From NCBI GenBank assembly GCA_025923195.1, contig JAICGJ010000050.1, positions 1 through 32,943 on the forward strand: a stretch of 32,943 nt of DNA, in the 5' to 3' direction. The translations under genes and the position numbers were made by a program. Of the stretch, positions 1-7,711 are shown in pieces. Position 1 is the first letter of the stretch, and the number at the start of each line of letters is the position of its first letter. The notes below the pieces were generated by a model. It was not told the origin of the DNA. It saw only the letters and a list, made by a program, of their open reading frames with translations, and did no database searches. The DNA is from Chryseolinea sp. (GTDB lineage Bacteria > Bacteroidota > Bacteroidia > Cytophagales > Cyclobacteriaceae).

Positions 1-293
1 CCGCTGAAATCGGCGATGGGGGTAAATGTTACGACCCCTACGTTGTCAACGGAAAAGGTTCCTTCGGTAACGATAAACGACGGGTCAATACCCGAGATTG
101 AGGGGTCAAGATCAACGCTGGCGGGGTCTATCGCAGACGACCCGTTCAAGTCGTTTCCTAGCACGTTTATAACAATATCAGTATCTTCGTCACCGCTGGC
201 GATATCAGGCTGTGCATCAGGAGGTTGCGCGAATAGGATGGCGCACGACAGTATCAGGCAAACAGAAAGTAATGTTTGACGGAAAAAAAGCAT
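1..293 (-). CDS. Secreted Ig-like / tandem-repeat surface protein, 5' end only
   Basis: The reading frame is open from an ATG at 293-291 to the left edge of the window, so only the first 97 codons are visible. Residues 1-22 form a Sec signal peptide (hydrophobic core followed by A-Q). The mature start is rich in Asp and carries DIVINVLGNDLNG followed by a V-T-F-T-P-x-A-D-F-S-G stretch. This pattern is typical of bacterial Ig-like or tandem-95 repeats in very large cell-surface proteins of Bacteroidota, many of which are exported by the type IX secretion system. Secretion route, full length and function cannot be judged because the C-terminus is missing. A TAnnTTTG box lies 20-27 bases upstream of the start. 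The gene is transcribed away from yebC. Confidence 0.8.
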   Translation of the reverse strand, partial: MLFFRQTLLSVCLILSCAILFAQPPDAQPDIASGDEDTDIVINVLGNDLNGSSAIDPASVDLDPSISGIDPSFIVTEGTFSVDNVGVVTFTPIADFS

Positions 294-602
294 ATTAGAA
301 CTATAGACGGGTCAAAAATAAATATTTTTTCAATCTATATGCCGCCAATTTCCTAAACGTAACACCCAGAATTCAGGGGGAGTAAGATTAGAAAGCACGG
401 GGTTTTACCTAACAGAGGCTCGTTTTGAACCGATACCACATCTTACCGCCTCCTGGTATGTATGAAAATACATTAATTATTTGATCTTTTAACACTTTCG
501 TGAATTTACTTAAAGGTTTACTTTTCTGATGCGCCAAGCCGTGCGCAAGCCTTGATTAATTCTATATCTCCCCTAATTTTGATTCCAAATAATCTGTGGA
601 TC
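294..602. other. Intergenic region between divergent genes (Ig-like protein and yebC)
   Basis: About 310 bases without a credible gene. It contains the minus-strand -7 box at 313-320, a short inverted repeat at 458-473 (ATGTAT, four bases, ATACAT) and an imperfect plus-strand -7-like element, TACTTTTC, at 519-526 that could serve yebC. No tRNA or other structured RNA was recognised. Confidence 0.5.
313..320 (-). promoter_or_regulatory. Probable -7 promoter box for the Ig-like protein gene
   Basis: Read on the minus strand this is TATTTTTG, an exact match to the Bacteroidota -7 consensus TAnnTTTG. It would start transcription near position 306, about a dozen bases before the ATG at 293. The nearest TTG upstream is 25 bases away, just outside the usual 17-23 spacing, so only the -7 element is supported. 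Confidence 0.4.
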
Positions 603-1310
603 ATGGGGAGAATATTCGAAAAACGGAAGCATAAAATGTTTGCTCGCTTTGACCGTATGGCCAAGGCGTTTTCGCGCATCGGAAAGGATATTGCTATTGC
701 AGTAAAGCAGGGTGGTCCTTTGCCCGAAAATAATCCGAAGCTTAGAATGTGCATTCAGAACGCCCGCGGCGTGAACATGCCCAAGGATCGAATTGAAGCC
801 GCCATTAGACGCGCGTCTTCCAAGGAGGAAAAGGACTTTCAGGAGGTGGTCTATGAAGGTTACGCGCCACATGGTGTTCCTATTGTAGTGGAATGCGCCA
901 CAGATAACCCAACAAGGACAGTCGCCAACATCCGCCTACACTTCTCAAAGAATGGAGGTGCGATGGGCAACTCAGGATCAGTGGCATTTCTGTTCGAGAG
1001 AAAGGGCGTATTTAAATTTGATCCTGCGAAGCTCGACCTTGATGACCTTGAACTTGACCTTATTGATGCCGGCGCGGAAGACATCGAAAAAGGAGATGAA
1101 GAGATAATCGTTTACACCAAGTTTACCGAGTTTGGACACATGCTGAAGTTCCTGGAGTCAAGAGGCATTGACGCAAAAAGTTCTGAATTGCAATACGTTC
1201 CACTGACCACAAAAGAATTGGAGGAAAATCAACAAGATGAGGTGTTGAAATTAGTTGAGGTACTGGAAGCCGATGATGACGTCCAAAACGTATACCACAA
1301 TCTCGCATAA
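603..1310 (+). CDS. yebC: YebC/PmpR family regulator (TACO1 family)
   Basis: A 235-residue YebC/TACO1 family protein. Family members have been described as transcriptional regulators and, more recently, as factors that help ribosomes through difficult peptide sequences; the role here is not resolvable. The family start (M-G-R-x-F-E, followed by a basic stretch and M-A-K-A-F-S-R-I-G-K) is at 603. The frame stays open for 17 codons upstream to 552, but that extension does not look like family sequence, so 603 is preferred. Conserved features include the N-G-G-A-x-G-x-x-G-S-V-A-F-L-F segment about residue 120 and an acidic C-terminal domain. Length is normal for the family. It stands alone, transcribed away from the gene at 1-293. 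Confidence 0.92.
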   Translation: MGRIFEKRKHKMFARFDRMAKAFSRIGKDIAIAVKQGGPLPENNPKLRMCIQNARGVNMPKDRIEAAIRRASSKEEKDFQEVVYEGYAPHGVPIVVECATDNPTRTVANIRLHFSKNGGAMGNSGSVAFLFERKGVFKFDPAKLDLDDLELDLIDAGAEDIEKGDEEIIVYTKFTEFGHMLKFLESRGIDAKSSELQYVPLTTKELEENQQDEVLKLVEVLEADDDVQNVYHNLA

Positions 1311-1482
1311 ACAGACCCGGGATAGCCGTCTTGGCTGATAAAAACACCCACAATCCGTTCTCTCGGAATGGCCCCCAAGCGCTTGTTAAAGCAGCACGCA
1401 GGGATTGGTCCAATGTAATAACCATCAAGCGATTGTAGCTGCCTAACCCGGCGTATATTTCCTATTTTGGCTTTGTCTGAGT

Positions 1483-2385
1483 ATGGCAAAGTCTATGAAA
1501 CGAATCGTTTTTTTTCTCTTGCTGGCGTTACTGGGTTTGAAAGCGAATGCCCAGCGGTTTTCTGTGGCGCTGGGCGTCTATACCGGTATAACGGCAAGTT
1601 ACACGAGCGACAAAGGGATCGAAAATGACCCTCGCTATGAGCAACGCTTTGAAGCGAAGCTAGCCCCCTTTGGCGTCAATTTCAGCCTCGACTATGAATC
1701 GTTCGGACTGATGATAAGCCCCGGCCTCATTAACCTGGGGCAAAATTTCTACCTTGTCAACACGCAGGGGGGTCAGGATGGAATGCGGAAAATAGACTTG
1801 CAATATTTAACAGTGCCCGTATCATTCAAGTTTCACCTGGTCCACTTCCGGGCATTCAAGTTCAGTGCGCTGGCTACTTTCACGCCAGCGTTCTTGGTAG
1901 ACGGCAGTGAAGAATTGAATCATGGTCCCACTAAACTGCAGTTTCCAACATCGACTTATTCTATACTCCCACCTGACTACATCGTCGAATATGATGGAGT
2001 AATTGCGCCGGCGGTAAACGATTATGTTATCGCAGAAAAAAAAGATTTCAGGTCGCTTCAATTATTTGCAGGGGCAGGTTTCAGATCAGAATGGGATCCT
2101 TCAAACCATTGGAGAATATCCGTTGATTTTAGGGTCAACTACGGGCTCTTTGACCCACGAACGCAACATTATAATAGTACGAATGACGAGTCAACGATAA
2201 AGCTATATGACATTCCGGGCGAGCGAAGGGATATATTCGCGCAATTCACAGTCGGCATCAGCCGGTACATTGAATTTGAGCAAAGCGAGAAGGAACGAAA
2301 AAAGAAACTCAAAGGCACCACCAGGAAATACGTGCCCACCCGGTATCCCGGACAAAAAGTGAGGCAATCCCAACCTAAGGACTGA
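1483..2385 (+). CDS. Outer-membrane beta-barrel protein (porin-like family)
   Basis: A 300-residue protein with a signal peptide ending in A-N-A before Q, then alternating hydrophobic/polar strands with aromatic girdles, as in the outer-membrane beta-barrel families common in Bacteroidota (PorT/OmpW-like, Pfam OMP_b-brl type). Substrate and role are unknown. The last 30 residues are strongly basic (several K and R) and would be an unusual periplasmic tail. An alternative start four codons downstream (1495, M-K-R) gives an equally good signal peptide. The 3' end overlaps the convergent BASS transporter gene by 11 bases, so the two stops lie inside each other's coding sequence. Confidence 0.8.
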   Translation: MAKSMKRIVFFLLLALLGLKANAQRFSVALGVYTGITASYTSDKGIENDPRYEQRFEAKLAPFGVNFSLDYESFGLMISPGLINLGQNFYLVNTQGGQDGMRKIDLQYLTVPVSFKFHLVHFRAFKFSALATFTPAFLVDGSEELNHGPTKLQFPTSTYSILPPDYIVEYDGVIAPAVNDYVIAEKKDFRSLQLFAGAGFRSEWDPSNHWRISVDFRVNYGLFDPRTQHYNSTNDESTIKLYDIPGERRDIFAQFTVGISRYIEFEQSEKERKKKLKGTTRKYVPTRYPGQKVRQSQPKD

Positions 2386-3514
2386 CGCTCAAAGCCTCCC
2401 CTTTCCCGTCAGCACTGCCCGAACCAGTCTCCTTGCCACCTTCTTTGGTTTGCGCACGCCACCACAATGCTAGTGTTGATCCTGTACTATTCATAATCGG
2501 TGAAAATATTGCCGGCGCCAATCCAACGGTAGAAAGTTTACCCATAGCCAATGCCAGACCCGAACCTAATCCTGCATTCTGCAAGCCAACTTCAAGTGCT
2601 ATTGTACGGCAATCCGTCTCAGGCATACGAAGAGCCCTGCTTGCCCAGTAGCCCAGAAAGTAACCGGTCAGATTGTGAAGCAGGCAAGCCAGGATCAGCA
2701 ATGGTCCTACGACGAGCAAATCATTCCTGCCCGCAGAGGTGATAACAACAATGATCAGTCCTATTCCCAACATAGAAATGCCAGGCATAATAGTATCGAG
2801 CACCTTAAACTTTCCATGTAGGAAGTGATTAAAAACTAACCCAAGGCCTACTGGCACGATGATTATTTTTGTGATGTCCAACACCATACGCCAAAAGTCA
2901 ACAGCCACATATTGCCCAGCAAGCAATTGCATCAGCAAGGGCGTCATTAAAGGTGCCATTAAAGTTGCAAGAGCCGTTAGAGTCACCGACAACGCTACAT
3001 TCGCACGCGCGAGATAAGACATAACATTCGAAGCCAAACCACTTGGACAACTTCCAATCAAAATAATGCCAGCTGCTATCTCGGCTGGAAATGAAAAAAT
3101 ATTTGTTATCGCCCAGCCTACAAAAGGCATGATTGAGAATTGGCCTACCAGTCCAATGACCACTCCCTTTGGCATTTTTAAGACCCCCGCAAAATCCTTA
3201 AGACTTAAGGTTGTGCCCATGCCAAACATAATGATCTGCATGAGTGGAATGATCAATCCTGAAAGCTTAAAATCGCCGATACTGATAAAATACTCGGGAT
3301 GATACATCGCGGCGGTTACAGCCGCAAAAATCATGATGGTAAACACATAACCTTTTAAAAGGTCGTAGCCACGGAAAAACAGCGCAAGTGCGGCAAAGAA
3401 CATCACTAGGAACCACCCCGCATAACTATGCAACTCCTGGAATGTCGTAATGAGAAATGCAGCCAGGAAAAGGATGGACAGTATGAGCGCGATTTTTGTA
3501 ACAGGTTTCCCCAT
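2375..3514 (-). CDS. Bile acid:sodium symporter family (BASS) transporter
   Basis: A 379-residue inner-membrane carrier with roughly nine or ten hydrophobic segments. Family hallmarks are the F-G-M-G-T-T-L-S-L segment near residue 100, G-S-C-P-S-G-L-A-S-N near residue 155 and the E-V-G-L-Q-N-A-G-L-G motif around residue 310. BASS carriers move organic anions with sodium; known substrates include bile acids, pyruvate and other 2-keto acids, and pantoate. The specificity cannot be read from sequence. It follows the exported dehydratase and aldolase-like genes on the same strand, but a strong terminator (3543-3589) lies between, so it may have its own promoter. The C-terminal tail (last ~25 residues) is polar and rich in G, S and K. 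Confidence 0.9.
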   Translation of the reverse strand: MGKPVTKIALILSILFLAAFLITTFQELHSYAGWFLVMFFAALALFFRGYDLLKGYVFTIMIFAAVTAAMYHPEYFISIGDFKLSGLIIPLMQIIMFGMGTTLSLKDFAGVLKMPKGVVIGLVGQFSIMPFVGWAITNIFSFPAEIAAGIILIGSCPSGLASNVMSYLARANVALSVTLTALATLMAPLMTPLLMQLLAGQYVAVDFWRMVLDITKIIIVPVGLGLVFNHFLHGKFKVLDTIMPGISMLGIGLIIVVITSAGRNDLLVVGPLLILACLLHNLTGYFLGYWASRALRMPETDCRTIALEVGLQNAGLGSGLALAMGKLSTVGLAPAIFSPIMNSTGSTLALWWRAQTKEGGKETGSGSADGKGEALSVSP

Positions 3515-3542
3515 GACCGTTATAACAGTTAAAATGCTTATT

Positions 3543-3589
3543 AAAAAACAGGCAATCCCCGAGTCTGATTAACAACCAAGGATTGCCTG
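3543..3589 (-). terminator. Rho-independent terminator after the enolase-superfamily gene
   Basis: The arms CAGGCAATCC (3549-3558) and GGATTGCCTG (3580-3589) are perfectly complementary over 10 bp. On the minus strand the hairpin is followed at once by six T residues (complement of 3543-3548). It sits between the dehydratase stop at 3612 and the BASS start at 3514 and should separate them into two transcripts at least in part. Confidence 0.88.
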
Positions 3590-3611
3590 ACAAATACCTA
3601 CTTCAGTTCCA

Positions 3612-5075
3612 TTAACTCCACAATCTATCCCAGGACCGGTCTTTGTCCCACTCTGGTGTTGGAGCGAAGTAACCCGGGTTTTCGGGATCAAGGTGTTTCT
3701 TTACTACATCCTCATTCAATTCAATTCCCAGTCCAGGTGAGTCAGGAACATTTGCAAATCCTTTTTCCACCATAGGCTTTTTCGTTTTTACGAGATTCAG
3801 CCAATAATCGACGTCGACGGAGTGATGCTCCAGGGCCATGAAATTGTGTGTGGCGGCCGCACAATGAACATTGGCCATAAACGACACCGGCGTACCCGCA
3901 AAATGCATAGCCATGGCAACTCCTTTTTCTTCTGCATAGTCTCCGATCTTCTTTGTTTCCAGTAGCCCACCCGATGATGCCAGGTCAGGGTGGACAATGT
4001 CGATAGCCCTCGCATCTACCAACTTAATAAACTCCTCTTTTAAATAGATATCTTCACCTGTTGTAGTCGGAGTCTCGATTGCGTCGGAGATTAGCTTCCA
4101 ATGTTCAGTGAATTTCCAGGGGATCATATCTTCAAGCCACGCTAACCTGTACTTTTCTACGGCCTTACCTAAACGGATCGCATTATTATGATCAAAGTGA
4201 CCATAGTGATCGGACGCTAATGGAATTTCGTAACCCATTTTCTCACGCACGAGAGCTACCCGGTTGGCCAAAATGTCAAGACCTTTATCTGTCAATTGTA
4301 TTTGTGTAAGCTGGTGTTCTGTTGCCCCATATGTCATGGGCTCATTGGTCCATTGCCTGCCAATATCCCAGAAGTTGCTGTTTGAGGCCGTCCCTTCAAC
4401 TCCTTTCAACAACTCGATGCCGAAGTCCATTTTCATAAAAGTGAAGCCTTCATCTTTTAATCTTTTTTGGATCCTTGCAACAAATTCGGCTTCATTGTTT
4501 CCTTGTGGTGTATCGGCGTACAGCCGCACTTTGTCTCTAAACTTACCACCAAGCAACTGATAGGCTGGAACATTGTAGGCTTTACCTGCCAGATCCCATA
4601 GTGCCATTTCAACGGCACAGACCCCACCCGCCTGGCGTCCGTGAAACCCGAATTGCTTAATGCGCCTGAACGCCAGTTCTACGCTACATGGATTTAATCC
4701 CAGCAGGCGGCTCTTCAAAAACATCGCATATCTGTATGAAGCCCCATCCCGCACCTCACCCAAACCCGAAATTCCCTGGTTGGTATCAATCCTGATTACA
4801 GGACAGCGCCCATGGCCATTCATAACTACCGCATACCTCATGTCGGTAATTTTGAGATCGGATGGTGATGAGTTGCGGTTTACTGTTGAAGTTGACTGTG
4901 CAAGCGTATCTTCGGTCGAGCTAAACATAAATCCTCCAAGCATCATGCCCCCGAGCGCAGATTTCTTTAGAAAGTCCCGGCGGTCATTTCCTTTTTCAAT
5001 CTGGGGGGCTGTCGACTCAGGTGCAGGTTCTTTTGCCCCAAACCTTTCAAGAAGTTTTTGTGATGGTGTTTTCAT
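3612..5075 (-). CDS. Tat-exported enolase-superfamily (mandelate racemase/muconate lactonizing) dehydratase-like enzyme
   Basis: A 487-residue protein. Residues 1-29 are a polar leader, then R32-R33-D-F-L-K-K and a hydrophobic stretch form a twin-arginine signal, so it probably acts in the periplasm. The rest is an enolase-superfamily N-terminal capping domain and barrel. Likely metal ligands are D289, E315 (W-L-E-D) and E341 (G-E-D); K215-x-D217 lies at the second-strand position. D364 in H-P-D and H391 in M-H-F match the His-Asp dyad of the galactonate/mandelate-type dehydratases. H290 follows the first metal ligand. These residues suggest abstraction of the proton alpha to a carboxylate, most often dehydration of a sugar acid to a 2-keto-3-deoxy acid; the substrate is unknown. 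It lies 36 bases after the RraA-like gene and is followed by a strong terminator. Confidence 0.87.
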   Translation of the reverse strand: MKTPSQKLLERFGAKEPAPESTAPQIEKGNDRRDFLKKSALGGMMLGGFMFSSTEDTLAQSTSTVNRNSSPSDLKITDMRYAVVMNGHGRCPVIRIDTNQGISGLGEVRDGASYRYAMFLKSRLLGLNPCSVELAFRRIKQFGFHGRQAGGVCAVEMALWDLAGKAYNVPAYQLLGGKFRDKVRLYADTPQGNNEAEFVARIQKRLKDEGFTFMKMDFGIELLKGVEGTASNSNFWDIGRQWTNEPMTYGATEHQLTQIQLTDKGLDILANRVALVREKMGYEIPLASDHYGHFDHNNAIRLGKAVEKYRLAWLEDMIPWKFTEHWKLISDAIETPTTTGEDIYLKEEFIKLVDARAIDIVHPDLASSGGLLETKKIGDYAEEKGVAMAMHFAGTPVSFMANVHCAAATHNFMALEHHSVDVDYWLNLVKTKKPMVEKGFANVPDSPGLGIELNEDVVKKHLDPENPGYFAPTPEWDKDRSWDRLWS

Positions 5076-5089
5076 AAAAATTCATTCTC

Positions 5090-5099
5090 ATGTATACAT
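5090..5099. promoter_or_regulatory. Perfect palindrome ATGTATACAT upstream of the dehydratase gene
   Basis: A 10-base perfect palindrome in the 36-base gap between the RraA-like gene and the dehydratase gene. It resembles the core of operators used by FCD-type GntR regulators of sugar-acid genes (T-G-T-A-T-A-C-A centre), but no GntR gene is in the window and a 10-base palindrome can occur by chance. Confidence 0.25.
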
Positions 5100-5111
5100 T
5101 TTATTGTGTGA

Positions 5112-6038
5112 CTACCACGTCCTTTTTTTCATATACTCGTCCAATTCCTGACGTGTCATAGGGAGCTTTCCTGGATTTTGATCTAACCAACTCAAAAAAT
5201 CTTTTTTGATCACGTCGGTCCACTGTTGATCAATCTCACCCGGGGTATATTTCCCTTCCCGGAGACGCTGATGACCAAACTGATCGCGAAGGGCTATAAA
5301 TTCTGCATTGATGACAAGGTCAGCAACAAGGTGTGCAGGAATAAAAACAATTCCTCCTTTTTTTGCCAGCACAACATCGCCGGGCAGTACAGTAGCCCTA
5401 CCGATACGAATGGGCACGTTAATCCCGCCGAGCATCATTTCCTGAATAAAGGATGGATCGTATCCCTTAACCCATGCGTTAAAGCCCTCAATCCTCTCCA
5501 GGCCTTCTGCATCGCGCACAGAGCCATAAAAAATGACGCCATTTTTTGAATTGGTATAAATAGCGTTACCAAGGTTATCTCCGATCAAAGTTCCATCGAC
5601 AATCTTTCCATAACTATCAGCAACATAAACATCCCCTGGCTTCAACATGTCAATAGGCCAGGAGTTGAAGTTTCCTTTGCGGTTCTCTGCTTTTCCCTTC
5701 GCGCGAATGATTGCATCATAGTCCGCTCGCTTCGGAAGATATTGAACGGTCAGTGCGCGACCTACCAATACCTGATCCTCCTTCAGGATCATCCAGTCTC
5801 CTTCAAATTGATTATGGTATCCGGCATTTCGCAAAACCCCCCACGCTTCCTCGAGGGATATATTCTTCAAGCGCTTCAAAATATCATCAGAAACACTCGG
5901 CCGTCCATCAGGAAGACGTTCGCCTTTCCATTCAGGTGTGAGCGCAACGATCTGTTCCTTTGTCAGGGTTACATTCTGTGCTTGGCCGCAATAACACAAG
6001 ACCATGAGCATCAATGCAGTGCAAGAAATTTTCTTCAT
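5112..6038 (-). CDS. Exported RraA-family protein (HMG/CHA aldolase-like)
   Basis: A 308-residue protein with a Sec signal peptide (residues 1-20, cleavage before Q-N). The central domain (about 45-255) is the RraA/dimethylmenaquinone-methyltransferase-like fold. It keeps the D154-x20-R175-D176 pattern used for the divalent metal and pyruvate enolate in class II HMG/CHA aldolases, so a retro-aldol or oxaloacetate decarboxylase-type activity is plausible. RraA proper is a cytosolic RNase E inhibitor; an exported version with a 45-residue C-terminal extension is unlikely to have that role. It is 36 bases upstream of the dehydratase and 142 bases after susD. Inference: it could cleave the keto acid made by the dehydratase. 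The substrate cannot be named. Confidence 0.85.
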   Translation of the reverse strand: MKKISCTALMLMVLCYCGQAQNVTLTKEQIVALTPEWKGERLPDGRPSVSDDILKRLKNISLEEAWGVLRNAGYHNQFEGDWMILKEDQVLVGRALTVQYLPKRADYDAIIRAKGKAENRKGNFNSWPIDMLKPGDVYVADSYGKIVDGTLIGDNLGNAIYTNSKNGVIFYGSVRDAEGLERIEGFNAWVKGYDPSFIQEMMLGGINVPIRIGRATVLPGDVVLAKKGGIVFIPAHLVADLVINAEFIALRDQFGHQRLREGKYTPGEIDQQWTDVIKKDFLSWLDQNPGKLPMTRQELDEYMKKRTW

Positions 6039-6132
6039 GATGTTAGTTCAATAAATAGAGATTTAAGCTACTGAAGTTTAGTGCGAATTGGTTGCCCTTT
6101 TACATCGCTATTTTGCCGGTGGCGGAATTGGC

Positions 6133-6170
6133 AAAAAAGGATAAGGGCAACATTCACTGTTGCCCTTATC
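6133..6170 (-). terminator. Rho-independent terminator after the SusD-like gene
   Basis: The arms GATAAGGGCAAC (6140-6151) and GTTGCCCTTATC (6159-6170) are perfectly complementary over 12 bp with a 7-base loop. On the minus strand a run of six T (complement of 6133-6138) follows one base after the stem. It begins 10 bases beyond the susD stop, so the SusCD transcript should largely end here, leaving the downstream enzymes to read-through or a separate promoter. Confidence 0.9.
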
Positions 6171-6180
6171 AGAAATAGTC

Positions 6181-7698
6181 TTAATTATCCCACCAGACTT
6201 TGGTATCTAACTCATCGGGACCCTGGTCAGCTATTGCAGCCTGAACATTTTCTCCATTAACCAAAAGTTCTGAAGGCGGGTATGGCAACCTTGTAATCCA
6301 ATCAACGGTTCTTCCTGGAAACGGATTAACATCAAGGACAGGGTATCCACTTCTTCTGAAATTTGCCCACCCCTCTTGTCCGTTTAACAATGATGCGATC
6401 CAGTACTCATAGTTGATTTCTTCCAATTCATTTCCCGCGAAAAGTGGAACTCGGGAAGCCACGTATGCATCTCGGTCACCAGCCGCAACGGCTGATGCGG
6501 GGTCGAACGATGCAAGTTGATCCATGTGAGCGCTGATTCCATCAGTGAAATATTCTTCAGCGGTACCCGCTGTAATCCAACCACGAAATCTCGCTTCAGC
6601 CAAAAGAAGGTTATTTTGTGCCGCAGTTACAATGAACATCGGCGAGGTCCTTTTGGCGATACGCGTGCGGTCCAATTGAGTGAAGGCATATCGTGTTCCT
6701 CCACCAGGCAATGACGCACCTGCGAGGTCGGCTTCTCCATCTGTACTTCCCATAGCCAATCCAAACTGATCACCCGGTGCTTTGGTTGCAACCCCGGCAA
6801 CTTGGGCTGGACCTGAATTAGCCCCGACATAACGAACCGCGATCGCGGACAAGCGAGGATCATTGTTGGCCTTCAGCGCATCAACAAAGGGTGCTGCCAG
6901 GTAAAAGTTTGCAGCTTCTGTTCCATTCAACACATTACCCACGTTGTTGATGTAGTTACCATCATGACGTATCGTAGCATTGTCCGCATTGTCTAAGATT
7001 ACGCCTCCTGCGAAGGCCGCTGCTACAGTTGATTGCGCTAATGTTGCATCAACCTTACTCAAACGCATGCCAGCTCTCAGTAACAAAGAATAACCAAACT
7101 TCTTCCATTTGGCAATATCTCCATTGTAGAGCACATCATTTTCAACAGGCTGACCTGCATCAAGTGCGTCAGTTGCTGCTTTCAAGTCCTGAATAATGCT
7201 TTGATAAATTAGTTGCTGATCAGTGTAGGCTGGAAAGAAATTCTGATCAATATATCCTTTCCCTGCTTCGTCATATGGAACATTTCCATAGGTGTCGGTA
7301 ATGATCATCAAAGCATTAGCATGAATGATCCGTGCTTTGTTCATCACATTACTTTTGGCTGGGTCTTCAGCAGTCCGTGTAATTACATCGCTTGTATACT
7401 TGACAACGTTTCGGTAATAACCTTGCCAATTCTGGACTGAACTGTTAGGATTATTTTTATTAAAATTGGCACCCTCCAAAACTCCGGTGTTAGGAGAGAT
7501 AAGTTGTTGGACGATTCCTAATTCCCAGTTCAATTGGCCAGTATGCGGTGACGAATTGATAATAGCGTTATTCAAAATCAGCGCTGGATTCAACGAAGTA
7601 GCACCCGTTTTACTTGTATTTAATTCGTCGAAACCACTATCACAAGAGGACAGCAAGATAATCGACAGGGCCAAGACAGTTATATATATCTTTTTCAT
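6181..7698 (-). CDS. SusD-like outer-membrane lipoprotein (SusD_2/RagB type)
   Basis: A 505-residue surface lipoprotein that would act as the lid and substrate-binding partner of the SusC transporter next to it. The signal peptide ends in the lipobox L-S-S-C with the lipidated Cys at residue 19, followed by D-S-G. The body has the TPR-like helical pattern of the SusD_2 family, including W-x-x-Y-Y-R-N near residue 90 and I-T-D-T-Y-G-N-V-P-Y near 145. The frame stays open nine codons upstream (to 7725) and would overlap susC, but the start at 7698 gives a clean lipoprotein signal and a 13-base spacing after the susC stop. A strong terminator follows. The ligand is unknown; the neighbours suggest a small acid or its glycoconjugate rather than a long glycan. 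Confidence 0.92.
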   Translation of the reverse strand: MKKIYITVLALSIILLSSCDSGFDELNTSKTGATSLNPALILNNAIINSSPHTGQLNWELGIVQQLISPNTGVLEGANFNKNNPNSSVQNWQGYYRNVVKYTSDVITRTAEDPAKSNVMNKARIIHANALMIITDTYGNVPYDEAGKGYIDQNFFPAYTDQQLIYQSIIQDLKAATDALDAGQPVENDVLYNGDIAKWKKFGYSLLLRAGMRLSKVDATLAQSTVAAAFAGGVILDNADNATIRHDGNYINNVGNVLNGTEAANFYLAAPFVDALKANNDPRLSAIAVRYVGANSGPAQVAGVATKAPGDQFGLAMGSTDGEADLAGASLPGGGTRYAFTQLDRTRIAKRTSPMFIVTAAQNNLLLAEARFRGWITAGTAEEYFTDGISAHMDQLASFDPASAVAAGDRDAYVASRVPLFAGNELEEINYEYWIASLLNGQEGWANFRRSGYPVLDVNPFPGRTVDWITRLPYPPSELLVNGENVQAAIADQGPDELDTKVWWDN

Positions 7699-7711
7699 GT
7701 TTGGGTCACAT

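Noticed and set aside
16-279. Plus-strand open frame of 87 codons at the left edge
   Set aside because: It runs opposite the 5' end of a minus-strand gene with a clear signal peptide and Ig-like repeat motif; the plus-strand product has no features.
1123-1489. Two minus-strand open frames across the end of yebC and the following gap
   Set aside because: They mostly oppose yebC, have no signal, domain or start context, and the gap itself shows no coding pattern.
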